In this document: one piece after another, positions 10,139-18,638 of the stretch
How positions within the stretch are numbered: the first letter of the stretch is position 1
Layout of the letters: each line of letters begins with the position of its first letter
From: Sphingomonas sp. 1F27F7B
GTDB taxonomy: Bacteria > Pseudomonadota > Alphaproteobacteria > Sphingomonadales > Sphingomonadaceae
Assembly: GCF_005503355.1 (NCBI RefSeq)
Contig: NZ_SCMK01000013.1
Location: forward strand, 1-64,000
Direction of reading: 5' to 3'
DNA: 64,000 nucleotides
Made by a program: the position numbers and the translations under genes
The notes under the pieces: model-generated
Told to the model about the DNA's origin: nothing
Database searches by the model: none
Seen by the model: the letters and a program-made list of their open reading frames with translations, nothing else

Positions 10139-12615
10139 TCCCGCTCCCGATAGGCAAGCAGACGCAGCGCGTTGAACACCACCAGCAAGGTCGATCCTTC
10201 ATGTGCTGCGACCGCGGGGCCGATGCCGAGGCCGAGGATCGTCGCCGGCACCAGCAGCGCCACCACACCCAGGCTCACGAACAGGTTCTGTCGGATGATC
10301 CGGCGGGTCCCCCGGCTCAAGCCCACCGCGAAGGGCAGATGTGCGAGATCGTCGGCCATCAGCGCGACGTCGGCAGTCTCGAGCGCGACGTCCGAGCCCG
10401 CGGCACCCATCGCGATGCCGACTGTTGCGTTGGCCATGGCGGGGGCATCATTGACCCCGTCGCCGACCATCGCGACGCTGCCCTGGTTCCGCAGCTTGCG
10501 GATCGCGCCGACCTTGTCGTCGGGCATCAGGTCGCCCCAGGCTTCATCGATGCCGACTTCGTCGGCAATGGTCTCCGCAACCTTCTGATTGTCGCCCGAG
10601 ATCATGATCATCCGAGTCATGCCGAGCGCGCGCAGCCGAGCGAGCGTGTCCTTCGCAGCCTTGCGCGGGGTATCCATCAGGCCGATCGCGCCGAGATCGC
10701 GCTCGCCCTGGCGCACCACCATCGTCGTGCGGCCTTCGGCCCGCAATTTCTCGATCGCTTTCGCCATGGCGTCCGACAGCGGCGCGATCCCGTCCGCGCC
10801 GAACATCTCGGCCTTGCCGATCGTCACGCGCTCGCCATCGATTGTGGCGGTGACGCCGCGCCCGGTCAGGCTTGCCAGGTCGCTCGCGACCGGCAACGCT
10901 CGTTCGCCGAGGCGCTCCGCGCCGTCGCGCGCGATCGCCCGGGCGAGCGGATGGTCGCTGAGCTTCTCGACCGCCACCGCGATCGCGAGCAGGGCTTGCC
11001 CATCGACGCCGTCGGCCGTCACGACCTCGGTGATGCGGGGACGACCCTCGGTAAGCGTGCCGGTCTTGTCGAAGGCAATCGCAGTCAGCGAGCCGAGATT
11101 CTCGAGCGGCCCGCCGCCCTTGACCAGCACGCCGCCACGCGCTGCCCGCGCCACGCCCGACAGGACTGCGCTCGGCGTCGCGATCGCCAGCGCGCAGGGG
11201 CTGGCGGCGACCAGCACCGCCATGGCGCGGTAGAAGCTGTCGCGAAACGGCTCGTCGATCACCACCCAGGCGAACAGCAGCAGCACGGCCAACCCAAGAA
11301 CGGCGGGCACGAAGATCCGCTCGAACCGATCGGTGAAGCGCTGAGTCGGCGACTTCTGGGTTTCGGCCTCGCTGACCAGCTTGACCACCTTGGCGAGCGC
11401 GCTGTCGGTCGACTTGCGAGTGACTTCGATCTCGATCAGCCCGCCGCCGTTGATCGTGCCGGCGAACACGCGATAGGCGGCCTCGAGCGTGTCCGGATTG
11501 GCGCGCGCCTGTGCCTCGTCCATCACCGGCCTCTTGTCGACCGGCATGCTCTCGCCGGTGACCGGCGCCTGGTTGACGCTGGTCGTGCCCTTGAGGACGA
11601 AACCGTCAGCGGCGATCCGCTCGTCGGGCTTCACCGTGACGACGTCGCCGACAAGGAGCGCCTCGACCGGCAGTTCCTGGAGCTTGCCGTCGCGTAAGAC
11701 CAGCGCGGTCTCGGGCGCAAGCTCGGCCAGCGCTTCGATCGCCCGTTTGGCGCGGCCCATGGCATAATGCTCAAGGGCATGGCCAAGGCTGAACAGGAAG
11801 AGGAGCAGCGCGCCTTCTGCCCAGGCGCCGAGCGCCGCGGCGCCCGCGGCAGCGACCAGCATCAGCGTGTCGATCTCGAAGCGCTTGCGCTTCAGATTGC
11901 CGATCGCCTCGCGCAACGTGAAGAAGCCGCCGCAGTAATAGGCGCCGACGAACAGCGCGACGGGCAGCCAGGCCGGTGCGGCAATCAGCTTCTCGATCGC
12001 AAAGCCGATACCGAGCAGGGCACCACAGGCGAGCGCGAAGATCAGCTCGGTATTGGGGCCGAAAATGCCGCCATGCGCATGGCCATGGTCATGCGCCTCG
12101 CCTTCGGCGTGCACATGATCCCGGCCGCCCCGATGATCGTGCTTCTTCGAAGGGGCCGGCCTTGCCGGCTCCCGGCGCCCGACGCCGAGCCGATTCAGAT
12201 ATTCCTGCAGCGCCTCGGCGGAGGTCCGATTGCGGTCGAACTCGATCCGGACCAGCCCGGCTGAACTGGCTTCGGCCTCAAGCACGCCGCCGACCCGCTC
12301 GAGCTGTTCGGTGACGCTGCGTGCGCGGCGTTCATGGCCGATACCATCCACCTCCCAGAGGAGATGCCCGAACTGTCCGGTGATCCTCGCGCCTGCCCCC
12401 TTCACCAGATCGCTGATCCGCGCGAGCGAGAAGGCGTCGGGATCGTAATGGACGCAGAGCTGCGCCTCGCGGCCATCCTGCGGTGGGACGACATGCGCCT
12501 CGGCGATGCCGTCCCGGCCTTCAAGGCTGGCGATCAGTCGGGCGACGCAGGCATCCGCCGCATCGGGAACTTCGGGCAGCACGACCGGAATATCGAGACG
12601 TAGCGTGGCGCGCAT
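10135..12615 (-). CDS. Heavy-metal P-type ATPase, P1B-4-like (Zn/Cd/Co export)
   Basis: The 826-residue inner-membrane ATPase pumps a transition metal out of the cytoplasm. Core motifs are intact: actuator VTGESMPV, phosphorylation DKTGTLTEG (Asp near residue 515), SDHPLARAI for nucleotide binding and GDGVNDAPAM. The transmembrane metal site reads SPC (AASPCALAIATPSA), and the last segments carry HEGSTLLVVFNALRLL; SPC plus HEG(S/G)T is the P1B-4 pattern linked to Zn, Cd or Co rather than Cu (CPC). Two N-terminal domains resemble HMA folds but have no CxxC. A His-rich linker (about residues 159-182) probably takes over metal binding. It is the last large gene of the metal operon. Confidence 0.93.
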   Translation of the reverse strand: MRATLRLDIPVVLPEVPDAADACVARLIASLEGRDGIAEAHVVPPQDGREAQLCVHYDPDAFSLARISDLVKGAGARITGQFGHLLWEVDGIGHERRARSVTEQLERVGGVLEAEASSAGLVRIEFDRNRTSAEALQEYLNRLGVGRREPARPAPSKKHDHRGGRDHVHAEGEAHDHGHAHGGIFGPNTELIFALACGALLGIGFAIEKLIAAPAWLPVALFVGAYYCGGFFTLREAIGNLKRKRFEIDTLMLVAAAGAAALGAWAEGALLLFLFSLGHALEHYAMGRAKRAIEALAELAPETALVLRDGKLQELPVEALLVGDVVTVKPDERIAADGFVLKGTTSVNQAPVTGESMPVDKRPVMDEAQARANPDTLEAAYRVFAGTINGGGLIEIEVTRKSTDSALAKVVKLVSEAETQKSPTQRFTDRFERIFVPAVLGLAVLLLFAWVVIDEPFRDSFYRAMAVLVAASPCALAIATPSAVLSGVARAARGGVLVKGGGPLENLGSLTAIAFDKTGTLTEGRPRITEVVTADGVDGQALLAIAVAVEKLSDHPLARAIARDGAERLGERALPVASDLASLTGRGVTATIDGERVTIGKAEMFGADGIAPLSDAMAKAIEKLRAEGRTTMVVRQGERDLGAIGLMDTPRKAAKDTLARLRALGMTRMIMISGDNQKVAETIADEVGIDEAWGDLMPDDKVGAIRKLRNQGSVAMVGDGVNDAPAMANATVGIAMGAAGSDVALETADVALMADDLAHLPFAVGLSRGTRRIIRQNLFVSLGVVALLVPATILGLGIGPAVAAHEGSTLLVVFNALRLLAYRERE

Positions 12616-12683
12616 CAGAGCATTTCCCTTGCAAGAATGGGAGTGGTCGGGAGCGGGGACTGGAATGCGAAACGAGCCGTCAT
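12615..12683 (-). CDS. 22-residue mini-ORF bridging ZIP and ATPase genes
   Basis: The ATG overlaps the ZIP stop (ATGA) and the TGA stop overlaps the ATPase start (TGATG), so one ribosome could pass through all three reading frames. The peptide starts MTARFAFQ and ends LAREML. The ATPase Shine-Dalgarno (AGGGAAA) sits inside its last codons. A sister mini-ORF with the same ends lies at 13366-13407. It is more likely a translational-coupling device than a functional peptide. Confidence 0.4.
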   Translation of the reverse strand: MTARFAFQSPLPTTPILAREML

Positions 12684-13366
12684 CCCAGCGCCTCCTCGAT
12701 CAGGAGCAGGACAAGGAAGCCGATGAAGAACATGGCGGAGATGAGCGGCGTGTCCCGCCGCGCATGCGCCTCCACAAGCAGTTCCTCGGTGACGAGATAG
12801 AGCAGCGCCATCAGGCCGAAGCTCAGGAAGCCGGCAATCACCACAGGCGGGAGCGTGGCGAGGGGAACCGCGGCGAGCGCGCCGAGCGGCAGCATCAGTG
12901 CGAGCAGGGCGACGGTCGCGATCACCCGCGGCTTCGAGCGCGTCTCTTCCGCCAGCTCGGTGGTCACCGACAGACCGAGAAACAGGACTTCGAGCGTCAA
13001 CGCGATCGTCAGCAACAGACCGGCCTTGGCGCCGGCGAGGAACGCCAGCCCGAGGACCAGGCCATCGACGAGAATATCGAGGCCCACCGTCGCGACGAGC
13101 GCCAGCTTGCCGGCGAAGCGCTCTTCGATCCGCTTGAGGCCGAGCATGACCATGACGCCGAGACCGCCGCCGACAAGCGTCGCCATCGGCGATGCCCGAT
13201 GCAGCACCGGAGGCAGGATCTCGGTGGCGGCAGCCGCGAATACCACGCCGGCCGCAAGATGCTGCATCGCGCTGACCAGCGCCTCGCCCGGCCGCCGGAC
13301 AATGGCCATGATCGATCCGAGCAGGACCGCGGCGACCGGAATCAGCGTATAGGCCAAGGCGCCCAT
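12680..13366 (-). CDS. ZIP-family metal transporter
   Basis: A 228-residue protein with eight predicted membrane segments. ZIP signatures are visible: HLAAGVVFAAAATEILP early in the protein, then the paired motifs LDILVDGLVLGLAF and TLEVLFLGLSVTTELAEE, which correspond to the metal-site helices 4 and 5. Some canonical His residues of those helices are replaced by Asp, Glu and Thr. ZIP proteins normally import Zn or Fe, so its place inside an efflux operon suggests an export or balancing role; direction cannot be read from sequence. ATG 13366 overlaps the stop of the mini-ORF at 13366-13407, with AGGGAAA just upstream. Confidence 0.82.
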   Translation of the reverse strand: MGALAYTLIPVAAVLLGSIMAIVRRPGEALVSAMQHLAAGVVFAAAATEILPPVLHRASPMATLVGGGLGVMVMLGLKRIEERFAGKLALVATVGLDILVDGLVLGLAFLAGAKAGLLLTIALTLEVLFLGLSVTTELAEETRSKPRVIATVALLALMLPLGALAAVPLATLPPVVIAGFLSFGLMALLYLVTEELLVEAHARRDTPLISAMFFIGFLVLLLIEEALG

Positions 13367-13407
13367 CAGAGGATTTCCCTGGCGCTATGGAAATAGCGGC
13401 GCGTCAT
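13366..13407 (-). CDS. 13-residue mini-ORF bridging DUF305 and ZIP genes
   Basis: The ATG overlaps the DUF305 stop (AAATGA) and the TGA overlaps the ZIP start (TGATGG). The peptide is [13 protein letters not shown]. Its end (AREIL) and the 16 bp over the junction match the mini-ORF before the ATPase (AREML), including the embedded AGGGAAA, so the two junctions look duplicated. Probably a coupling element; no sequence evidence for peptide function. Confidence 0.4.
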   Translation of the reverse strand: MTRRYFHSAREIL

Positions 13408-13805
13408 TTGGCACCGGCCTTGTCGGGTTTGTCCATCGAGGCGCCTCGCGCCGCGAGCCATGCCCGCATCTGAACCATCTCCGCTTCCCGGGTGGCGATG
13501 ACCTTCTCGGCAAGGGCGCGTACCTGAGGATCCCGGCCGTATTCGAGTTCCGTACGGGCCATGGCGACCGCGCCCTGGTGGTGCGGGATCATCGCGCGCA
13601 GGAAATCATTGTCCGCGTCGCCGGCGGAAATCATGTTCATGGTATCGTGCATGCCGCCGCCGGCATTATCGGGTGCCCGGGCAAACGGGCTCTCCGCGGC
13701 ATGCCCCTTCGGATCGTGTGTCTCGTGAGAGTTGTGCGTCTCGCCCTGCGGCGAGCAGGCGGCGACCAGCAATGCGAGGGCAACGATCGTTCCTGTGTTC
13801 TTCAT
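13404..13805 (-). CDS. DUF305-domain lipoprotein, metal-associated
   Basis: The 133-residue protein has a lipoprotein signal ending LLVAAC, then a His-rich stretch ([13 protein letters not shown]) and a DUF305 domain with its defining [12 protein letters not shown] motif and Met-rich neighbours (MHDTMNM). DUF305 proteins are four-helix, His/Met-rich envelope proteins often found with Cu, Ag or Zn resistance genes, possibly as metal buffers. It sits between DUF190 and the ZIP gene. Confidence 0.9.
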   Translation of the reverse strand: MKNTGTIVALALLVAACSPQGETHNSHETHDPKGHAAESPFARAPDNAGGGMHDTMNMISAGDADNDFLRAMIPHHQGAVAMARTELEYGRDPQVRALAEKVIATREAEMVQMRAWLAARGASMDKPDKAGAK

Positions 13806-13875
13806 CTCGGTCTCGCTTCCGGGAGGAAAGGCCAGGTCGCCGCGCGGTTCGGAGCCGCGCCGCGACCCGGGCCGG

Positions 13876-14202
13876 TCAGTCGGCGGTCGCCGGCATGCCG
13901 AGCAGCACTTCGACGGGCTCGAGCGTGATCAGCCCGATCCCGCCGATATCGGCGATGCTGGAGACGAACCCGCGCAACCGGTCCTCGCGATCGACAATCT
14001 CGATCACGAGCGACAGATCCTCCTCGAGCACATGCGGCCGGTGCAGGTGCGCCGAGCGCCCGAAGCCGATCAGCGCCTGCAGCACGGTCGCTCCGGCCAG
14101 CCGGGCGTCACGCGCCCGGCTGGCCACTTCCTCGAAGACCTTGCGATCCCCGTGAAAGGCCGCCTCGTCGGTGTAGATGCGGAGCAATTTGACGTCTGAC
14201 AT
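13876..14202 (-). CDS. DUF190 (PII-like) protein
   Basis: The 108-residue cytoplasmic protein matches DUF190, a PII-like fold: an N-terminal strand ([14 protein letters not shown]), a helix ([19 protein letters not shown]), the conserved [14 protein letters not shown] and a closing beta hairpin with [11 protein letters not shown]-like proteins with CzcA-type pumps are proposed to sense a small ligand and modulate transport. It lies 11 bp after czcA on the same transcript. Confidence 0.87.
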   Translation of the reverse strand: MSDVKLLRIYTDEAAFHGDRKVFEEVASRARDARLAGATVLQALIGFGRSAHLHRPHVLEEDLSLVIEIVDREDRLRGFVSSIADIGGIGLITLEPVEVLLGMPATAD

Positions 14203-14213
14203 CTCGTCTCTCC

Positions 14214-17200
14214 TCAGGCTTCGGGCTGCGGCGCGGCGTCGCCGCCCCGCCCCTGCTCGCTCTCACGCTTCGCCCTGCGGCCTTCGGTCATGCCGAGGAC
14301 GACCCTGGCAATGGCCGGAAGGACCAGCAGCGTGAGGATGGTTGCGGCGATCAGGCCGCCGATGACGGTGGTGGCGAGCGGCTTCTGGACCTCGGCGCCG
14401 GTACCATGGGCGAGCGCCATCGGCACGAAGCCGATAGCGGGGACGAACCCGGTCATCACGACCGCGCGCATCTTGTCGGCCATGCCTTCGCGGATGGCTT
14501 GCGCCAGCGCGAGCCCCGCCTCGAGCCGCTCGCGGATCGCCGTCATCACGACGAGCCCGTTGAGCACCGCCACGCCGGCCAGGCAGATAAAGCCAACCGC
14601 AGCCGAGACCGAGAAGGCGATGCCCGTCATGGCGAGCGTGAACACGCCGCCGGCAAGCCCCAACGGGACCGCCAGGAACACCGCCGCCGCGCGCCCAAGG
14701 CCACCCAGCGCCATGTAGAGCAGCCCGAAGATGATCGCGAAGCAGATCGGCACCACGATCGACAAGCGCTGCGAGGCCGCCTGGAGATTCTGGAACTGGC
14801 CGCCCCACTCCAGATAGTAGCCGGCCGGGAGCTTGACCTGTCCGACCTTGGCCATTGCCTCGTCGACGAACGAGCCGGCATCGCGGTCGCGCAGGTTCAT
14901 CTGGATCACGACGCGGCGCTTGCCATTTTCCCGCGTGATCTGGTTGAGCCCGTCAGCGAAGCGGATCTGGGCGACCTGACTGAGCGGGATCGACCGCCGC
15001 GCCCGACCGTCCTGCTGCGGCAGCAGGACAGGAAGCGCCAGCACTTCGTCGAGATTGGCGCGTGTCGTCGCCGGCACGCGCACCGCCACTTCGAAGCGGC
15101 GATCGCCCTCGAAGAGCAGGCCGGACTCGCGCCCGCCCATCGCCGCGGAGACGGTGTCCGCGACTTCCTTCAAGGTCAGGCCGTAGCGCGCGATCGCGGC
15201 GCGATCGAAGCGTATGTCGAGGGTCGGCGCGCCGCCCGTCTGGTCTGCCTTGACGCTCGCCGCGCCCCGAATGCCCTGGAGCACGCGGACGATCTCGTTG
15301 GCCGAAGCCGACATCTTGTCGAGATCGTCGCCATAGAGCTTGATCGCGACATCGCCGCGAACGCCGGCGATCAGCTCGTTGAAGCGCAGCTGGATCGGCT
15401 GGCTCAGCTCATAGAGATTGCCGAGCTGGCTGCCCGCCGCCTTCTCGATCCGGGCGAGCACCTGCTCCTTGGTGGTCACGCCGGCAGGCCATTGCTCCTG
15501 CGGCTTCAGGATGACGAACGCGTCCGAGACGTTGGGCGGCATCGGGTCGGTGGCGACCTCTGCCGTGCCGGTCTTGGAGAACATCAGTTCGACCTCGGGC
15601 AGCTTGCGCACGGCTTGCTCGACCTTGCGCTGCATCGCCAGCGACTGGTCCAGGCTGACCGAGGGTACGCGGGTAGAAGCGAGCGCCACGTTCTTCTCGT
15701 CGAGCTGCGGGATGAATTCCGAGCCCAGCAAGCCGAAGGCAGGCACCGCGGCGAGGAAGAAGGCCAGGCCGCCGATGATGAACGGCCACGGCCGTGCGAT
15801 CGCCTTGTCGAGCAGCGGCAGATACCGCTCCTTCGACTTGCGGATCAGCCAGACTTCCTTCTCGGCGACGCGCCCACGAATCAGCAGCGCGACCAGGGCC
15901 GGCACCAGGGTGATCGCGAGGATGAAGGCCGCGACCAGCGCGAGCATGATGGTGATCGCCATCGGCGAGAAGGTCTTGCCCTCGACGCCGGTGAACATCA
16001 GCAGCGGCGCGAAGGCAAGCAGGATGATCGCCTGGCCGAACACGGTCGGGCGGATCATCTCCTGGCTCGCCCGCATCGTCTCTTCCAGCCGCTCGCGCAA
16101 GGAAAGCAGCCGGCCTTCATGCGCCTGGCGGTGCGCGAGGCGCGCCAAGCAGTTCTCGATGATGATCACGGCACCGTCGACGATCAGGCCGAAGTCGAGC
16201 GCGCCGAGGCTCATCAGGTTTCCGGGCACCCGGAACGCGTTCATGCCCATTGCCATCATGAGGAACGAGAAGGGAATAACGAGCACCGCGATGATCGCGG
16301 CACGCCAGTTGCCGAGCAGCAGGAACAGTGCCGCCGCGACGAGGATCGCGCCTTCGGTCAAGTTGCGTTCGACCGTCGACACGGTGGCGTTGACCAGCTT
16401 GGCGCGGTCGAGCACCACCTGCACCTTGACGCCGGGCGGCAGGGTCTTGGCGACCTGATCGAGCTTGTCGCCGACCGCCTTGGCGACGATGCGGCTGTTC
16501 TCGCCGATCAGCATCAGCGCGGTGCCGACCACCGCTTCCTCGCCGTTCATGCTGGCGGCACCGGTACGCAGATCACCGCCGACCTTCACAGCGGCGATCT
16601 GGCCGACCGTGATCGGCACGCCGCCGCGCGTCGCCGCCACTGCGTTGCGGATCTCCTCGACCGAGCGGATGCGGGCATCGGCACGGACGAGATAGGCTTC
16701 CCCGCCGCGGTTGAAGAAATTGGCGCCGACCGCGAGATTGGCGTTCTCCAGCGCCTCGCCCAGCTCGCTGTACGAGATGCCGTAATTGGAGAGTTTGACC
16801 GGATCGGGCTCGACCACGAAAGTCTTGGCATAGCCGCCGATCGAGTCGACGCCGGCGACCCCGGCTACCGTGCGAAGCTGCGGCCGGATGATCCAATCCT
16901 GCACCGTGCGCAGATAGCCGGCCTTGGCTACCTCGTCGGTCAGCCGCTCCCCCTCGGGCGTGAGATAGCTGCCGTCGGACTGCCAGCCGGCGTGTCCGTC
17001 GGCCTTGGGCGCGCCCTTGCCGCCCGGATTGGCATAGCCGACCGTGTACATGACGACCTCGCCAAGGCCCGTGGTCACGGGTCCGATCTGCGGCTGGACA
17101 CCTTGGGGCAGGCTTTCCTTTGCCTGGGTGAGCCGCTCGCCGACCTGCTGGCGGGCGAAATAAAGATCGGTCGAGTCCGAGAAGATCGCGGTCACCTGGC

Positions 17201-17471
17201 TGAAGCCGTTCCGCGACAGTGATCGCGTAGTTTCAAGGCCGGGAATGCCGGCAAGCGCCGTCTCGATCGGATAGGTGACGAGCTTCTCCATCTCGACGGG
17301 CGAAAGCCCGCGGTCGACGGTGTTGATCTGGACCTGCTTGTTGGTGATGTCGGGCACCGCATCGATCGGCAGCTTGGTAAGCTGCCAGACTCCGACGCCC
17401 GCGATTGCCAGGAATATGAAGAGGATCGCCCACCGTGCTCGCACGGAAAGCGCCATGATATCTGCGATCAT
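14214..17471 (-). CDS. czcA: CzcA-type RND heavy-metal efflux pump
   Basis: The 1085-residue trimeric inner-membrane proton/cation antiporter exports divalent cations across the envelope. The N-terminus (LTKLPIDAVPDITNKQVQIN) and the TM4 motif DFGLIVDGAVIIIEN match the DFGxxxDGAVxxxEN signature of the Co/Zn/Cd (HME1/2) class. Twelve membrane segments and two large periplasmic loops give the normal length. It is preceded by czcC and czcB in the same operon (3-bp gap to czcB) and followed by DUF190. Confidence 0.95.
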   Translation of the reverse strand: MIADIMALSVRARWAILFIFLAIAGVGVWQLTKLPIDAVPDITNKQVQINTVDRGLSPVEMEKLVTYPIETALAGIPGLETTRSLSRNGFSQVTAIFSDSTDLYFARQQVGERLTQAKESLPQGVQPQIGPVTTGLGEVVMYTVGYANPGGKGAPKADGHAGWQSDGSYLTPEGERLTDEVAKAGYLRTVQDWIIRPQLRTVAGVAGVDSIGGYAKTFVVEPDPVKLSNYGISYSELGEALENANLAVGANFFNRGGEAYLVRADARIRSVEEIRNAVAATRGGVPITVGQIAAVKVGGDLRTGAASMNGEEAVVGTALMLIGENSRIVAKAVGDKLDQVAKTLPPGVKVQVVLDRAKLVNATVSTVERNLTEGAILVAAALFLLLGNWRAAIIAVLVIPFSFLMMAMGMNAFRVPGNLMSLGALDFGLIVDGAVIIIENCLARLAHRQAHEGRLLSLRERLEETMRASQEMIRPTVFGQAIILLAFAPLLMFTGVEGKTFSPMAITIMLALVAAFILAITLVPALVALLIRGRVAEKEVWLIRKSKERYLPLLDKAIARPWPFIIGGLAFFLAAVPAFGLLGSEFIPQLDEKNVALASTRVPSVSLDQSLAMQRKVEQAVRKLPEVELMFSKTGTAEVATDPMPPNVSDAFVILKPQEQWPAGVTTKEQVLARIEKAAGSQLGNLYELSQPIQLRFNELIAGVRGDVAIKLYGDDLDKMSASANEIVRVLQGIRGAASVKADQTGGAPTLDIRFDRAAIARYGLTLKEVADTVSAAMGGRESGLLFEGDRRFEVAVRVPATTRANLDEVLALPVLLPQQDGRARRSIPLSQVAQIRFADGLNQITRENGKRRVVIQMNLRDRDAGSFVDEAMAKVGQVKLPAGYYLEWGGQFQNLQAASQRLSIVVPICFAIIFGLLYMALGGLGRAAAVFLAVPLGLAGGVFTLAMTGIAFSVSAAVGFICLAGVAVLNGLVVMTAIRERLEAGLALAQAIREGMADKMRAVVMTGFVPAIGFVPMALAHGTGAEVQKPLATTVIGGLIAATILTLLVLPAIARVVLGMTEGRRAKRESEQGRGGDAAPQPEA

Positions 17472-17474
17472 CGC

Positions 17475-18638
17475 TTATTCCTCCTCGCCCGCGCCCTTGC
17501 CGAGTTCGGCCTTGAGCAGGAATGCGTTGCGGGTGGCGATGGCCTGACCTGCCTGGAGGCCCGAGACGATCTCGACCCGGCCGGCGCTGCGCTGGCCGAG
17601 CCGAACGCCGACAGCGCGGAAGCCCTGGGCAGTGCGGATGAAGACGACATCGCGGCCTTCGAGCGACTGGACCGCATCCTCCGGCACGACGATCGATTTG
17701 GTGAAGTCGCCCCTGGCGGGCAGCAGGCGTACCCGTACCGCAAGGCCCGGCTGCAGCCCGGCGGGCACGTCGAGCACCGCAGTCGCCGAGCGTGACTCCC
17801 CGGTCAGCGTCGGGGTGACCGCGCGAACCCTCGCCTCGACGGTACGGCCATCGGGCAGCTCGACGATCGCGCGGTCGCCGGGCGTCACGCGGGTGGCGTC
17901 GGCGGGCGCGATCGCGGCCTCGATCTGGATCTTGCTCGGATCGGCGACGCGGTAGAGTTCGGTCTCGGGCTGGACGAACGCGCCCAGCGACACCGCCTCC
18001 GCGGTGATCTTGCCCGAGATCGGGCTGGCAACGATCACGCCGCGGCCGTCGCGGGTGACATTCGCCGCACCGGCCGCCACCTGGGCGCGGCGCGCCTCGG
18101 CCGCCGCGGTCGCCGCTTCGGCCTGGGCCTGTTCGAGCTCCACCCTGGCCGAGACACGCTCCTTGTAGAGATATTGCTCGCGAGCGAGCGCCTTTTGCGC
18201 CTGCACGACCTTGGCATTGGCGACCGAGCGATCGGCAGCGATCTGCGCCGCGTCGCGGCTTTCGACGATCGCCAGCGCCTCGCCGGCGCGGACGGGATCG
18301 CCAAGCCGCTTGAACACGCGAGTGACCGCGCCGGCTGCGCGTGCGGTGACGATCGCCTCGCCCGAGGGCGCATGAGCGACAGTCGCCTGCGACACGATCT
18401 CGGCACCCAGGCCGCCGCGCTTGATCGTCTCCGTGGCGATACCGGCCTGGCGGACCGCGTCCTCGGTCATCGCGACGCTGTCGGGCAGTGCTTCGGCGGC
18501 CGCATCCCGCTTCGGCGCCTCGGCACCGATCGGTGCGGCGGGCTCCGATTTCCATTGGGCCATGCCATAGCCGCCCAGTGCCGCGACCAGCGCGATGCCG
18601 GCCGCGCCGCCCAGAAGGCGCTTGTTCTCATTCGTCAT
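17475..18638 (-). CDS. czcB: CzcB-type periplasmic adaptor (membrane fusion protein)
   Basis: The 387-residue protein has one N-terminal membrane segment (LGGAAGIALVAALGGYGM). It shows the lipoyl halves (AGAVTRVFKRLGDPVRAGEALAIV and VIVASPISGKITAEAV) around an alpha-helical hairpin rich in Ala, Gln and Glu, then beta-barrel and membrane-proximal domains. It bridges the CzcA pump to the CzcC channel. Its ATG overlaps the end of czcC by 4 bp, and czcA follows after 3 bp. Confidence 0.93.
   Translation of the reverse strand: MTNENKRLLGGAAGIALVAALGGYGMAQWKSEPAAPIGAEAPKRDAAAEALPDSVAMTEDAVRQAGIATETIKRGGLGAEIVSQATVAHAPSGEAIVTARAAGAVTRVFKRLGDPVRAGEALAIVESRDAAQIAADRSVANAKVVQAQKALAREQYLYKERVSARVELEQAQAEAATAAAEARRAQVAAGAANVTRDGRGVIVASPISGKITAEAVSLGAFVQPETELYRVADPSKIQIEAAIAPADATRVTPGDRAIVELPDGRTVEARVRAVTPTLTGESRSATAVLDVPAGLQPGLAVRVRLLPARGDFTKSIVVPEDAVQSLEGRDVVFIRTAQGFRAVGVRLGQRSAGRVEIVSGLQAGQAIATRNAFLLKAELGKGAGEEE

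Noticed and set aside
14406-17222. 938-residue plus-strand open frame opposite czcA
   Set aside because: Antisense shadow with His/Arg/Asp-rich composition.
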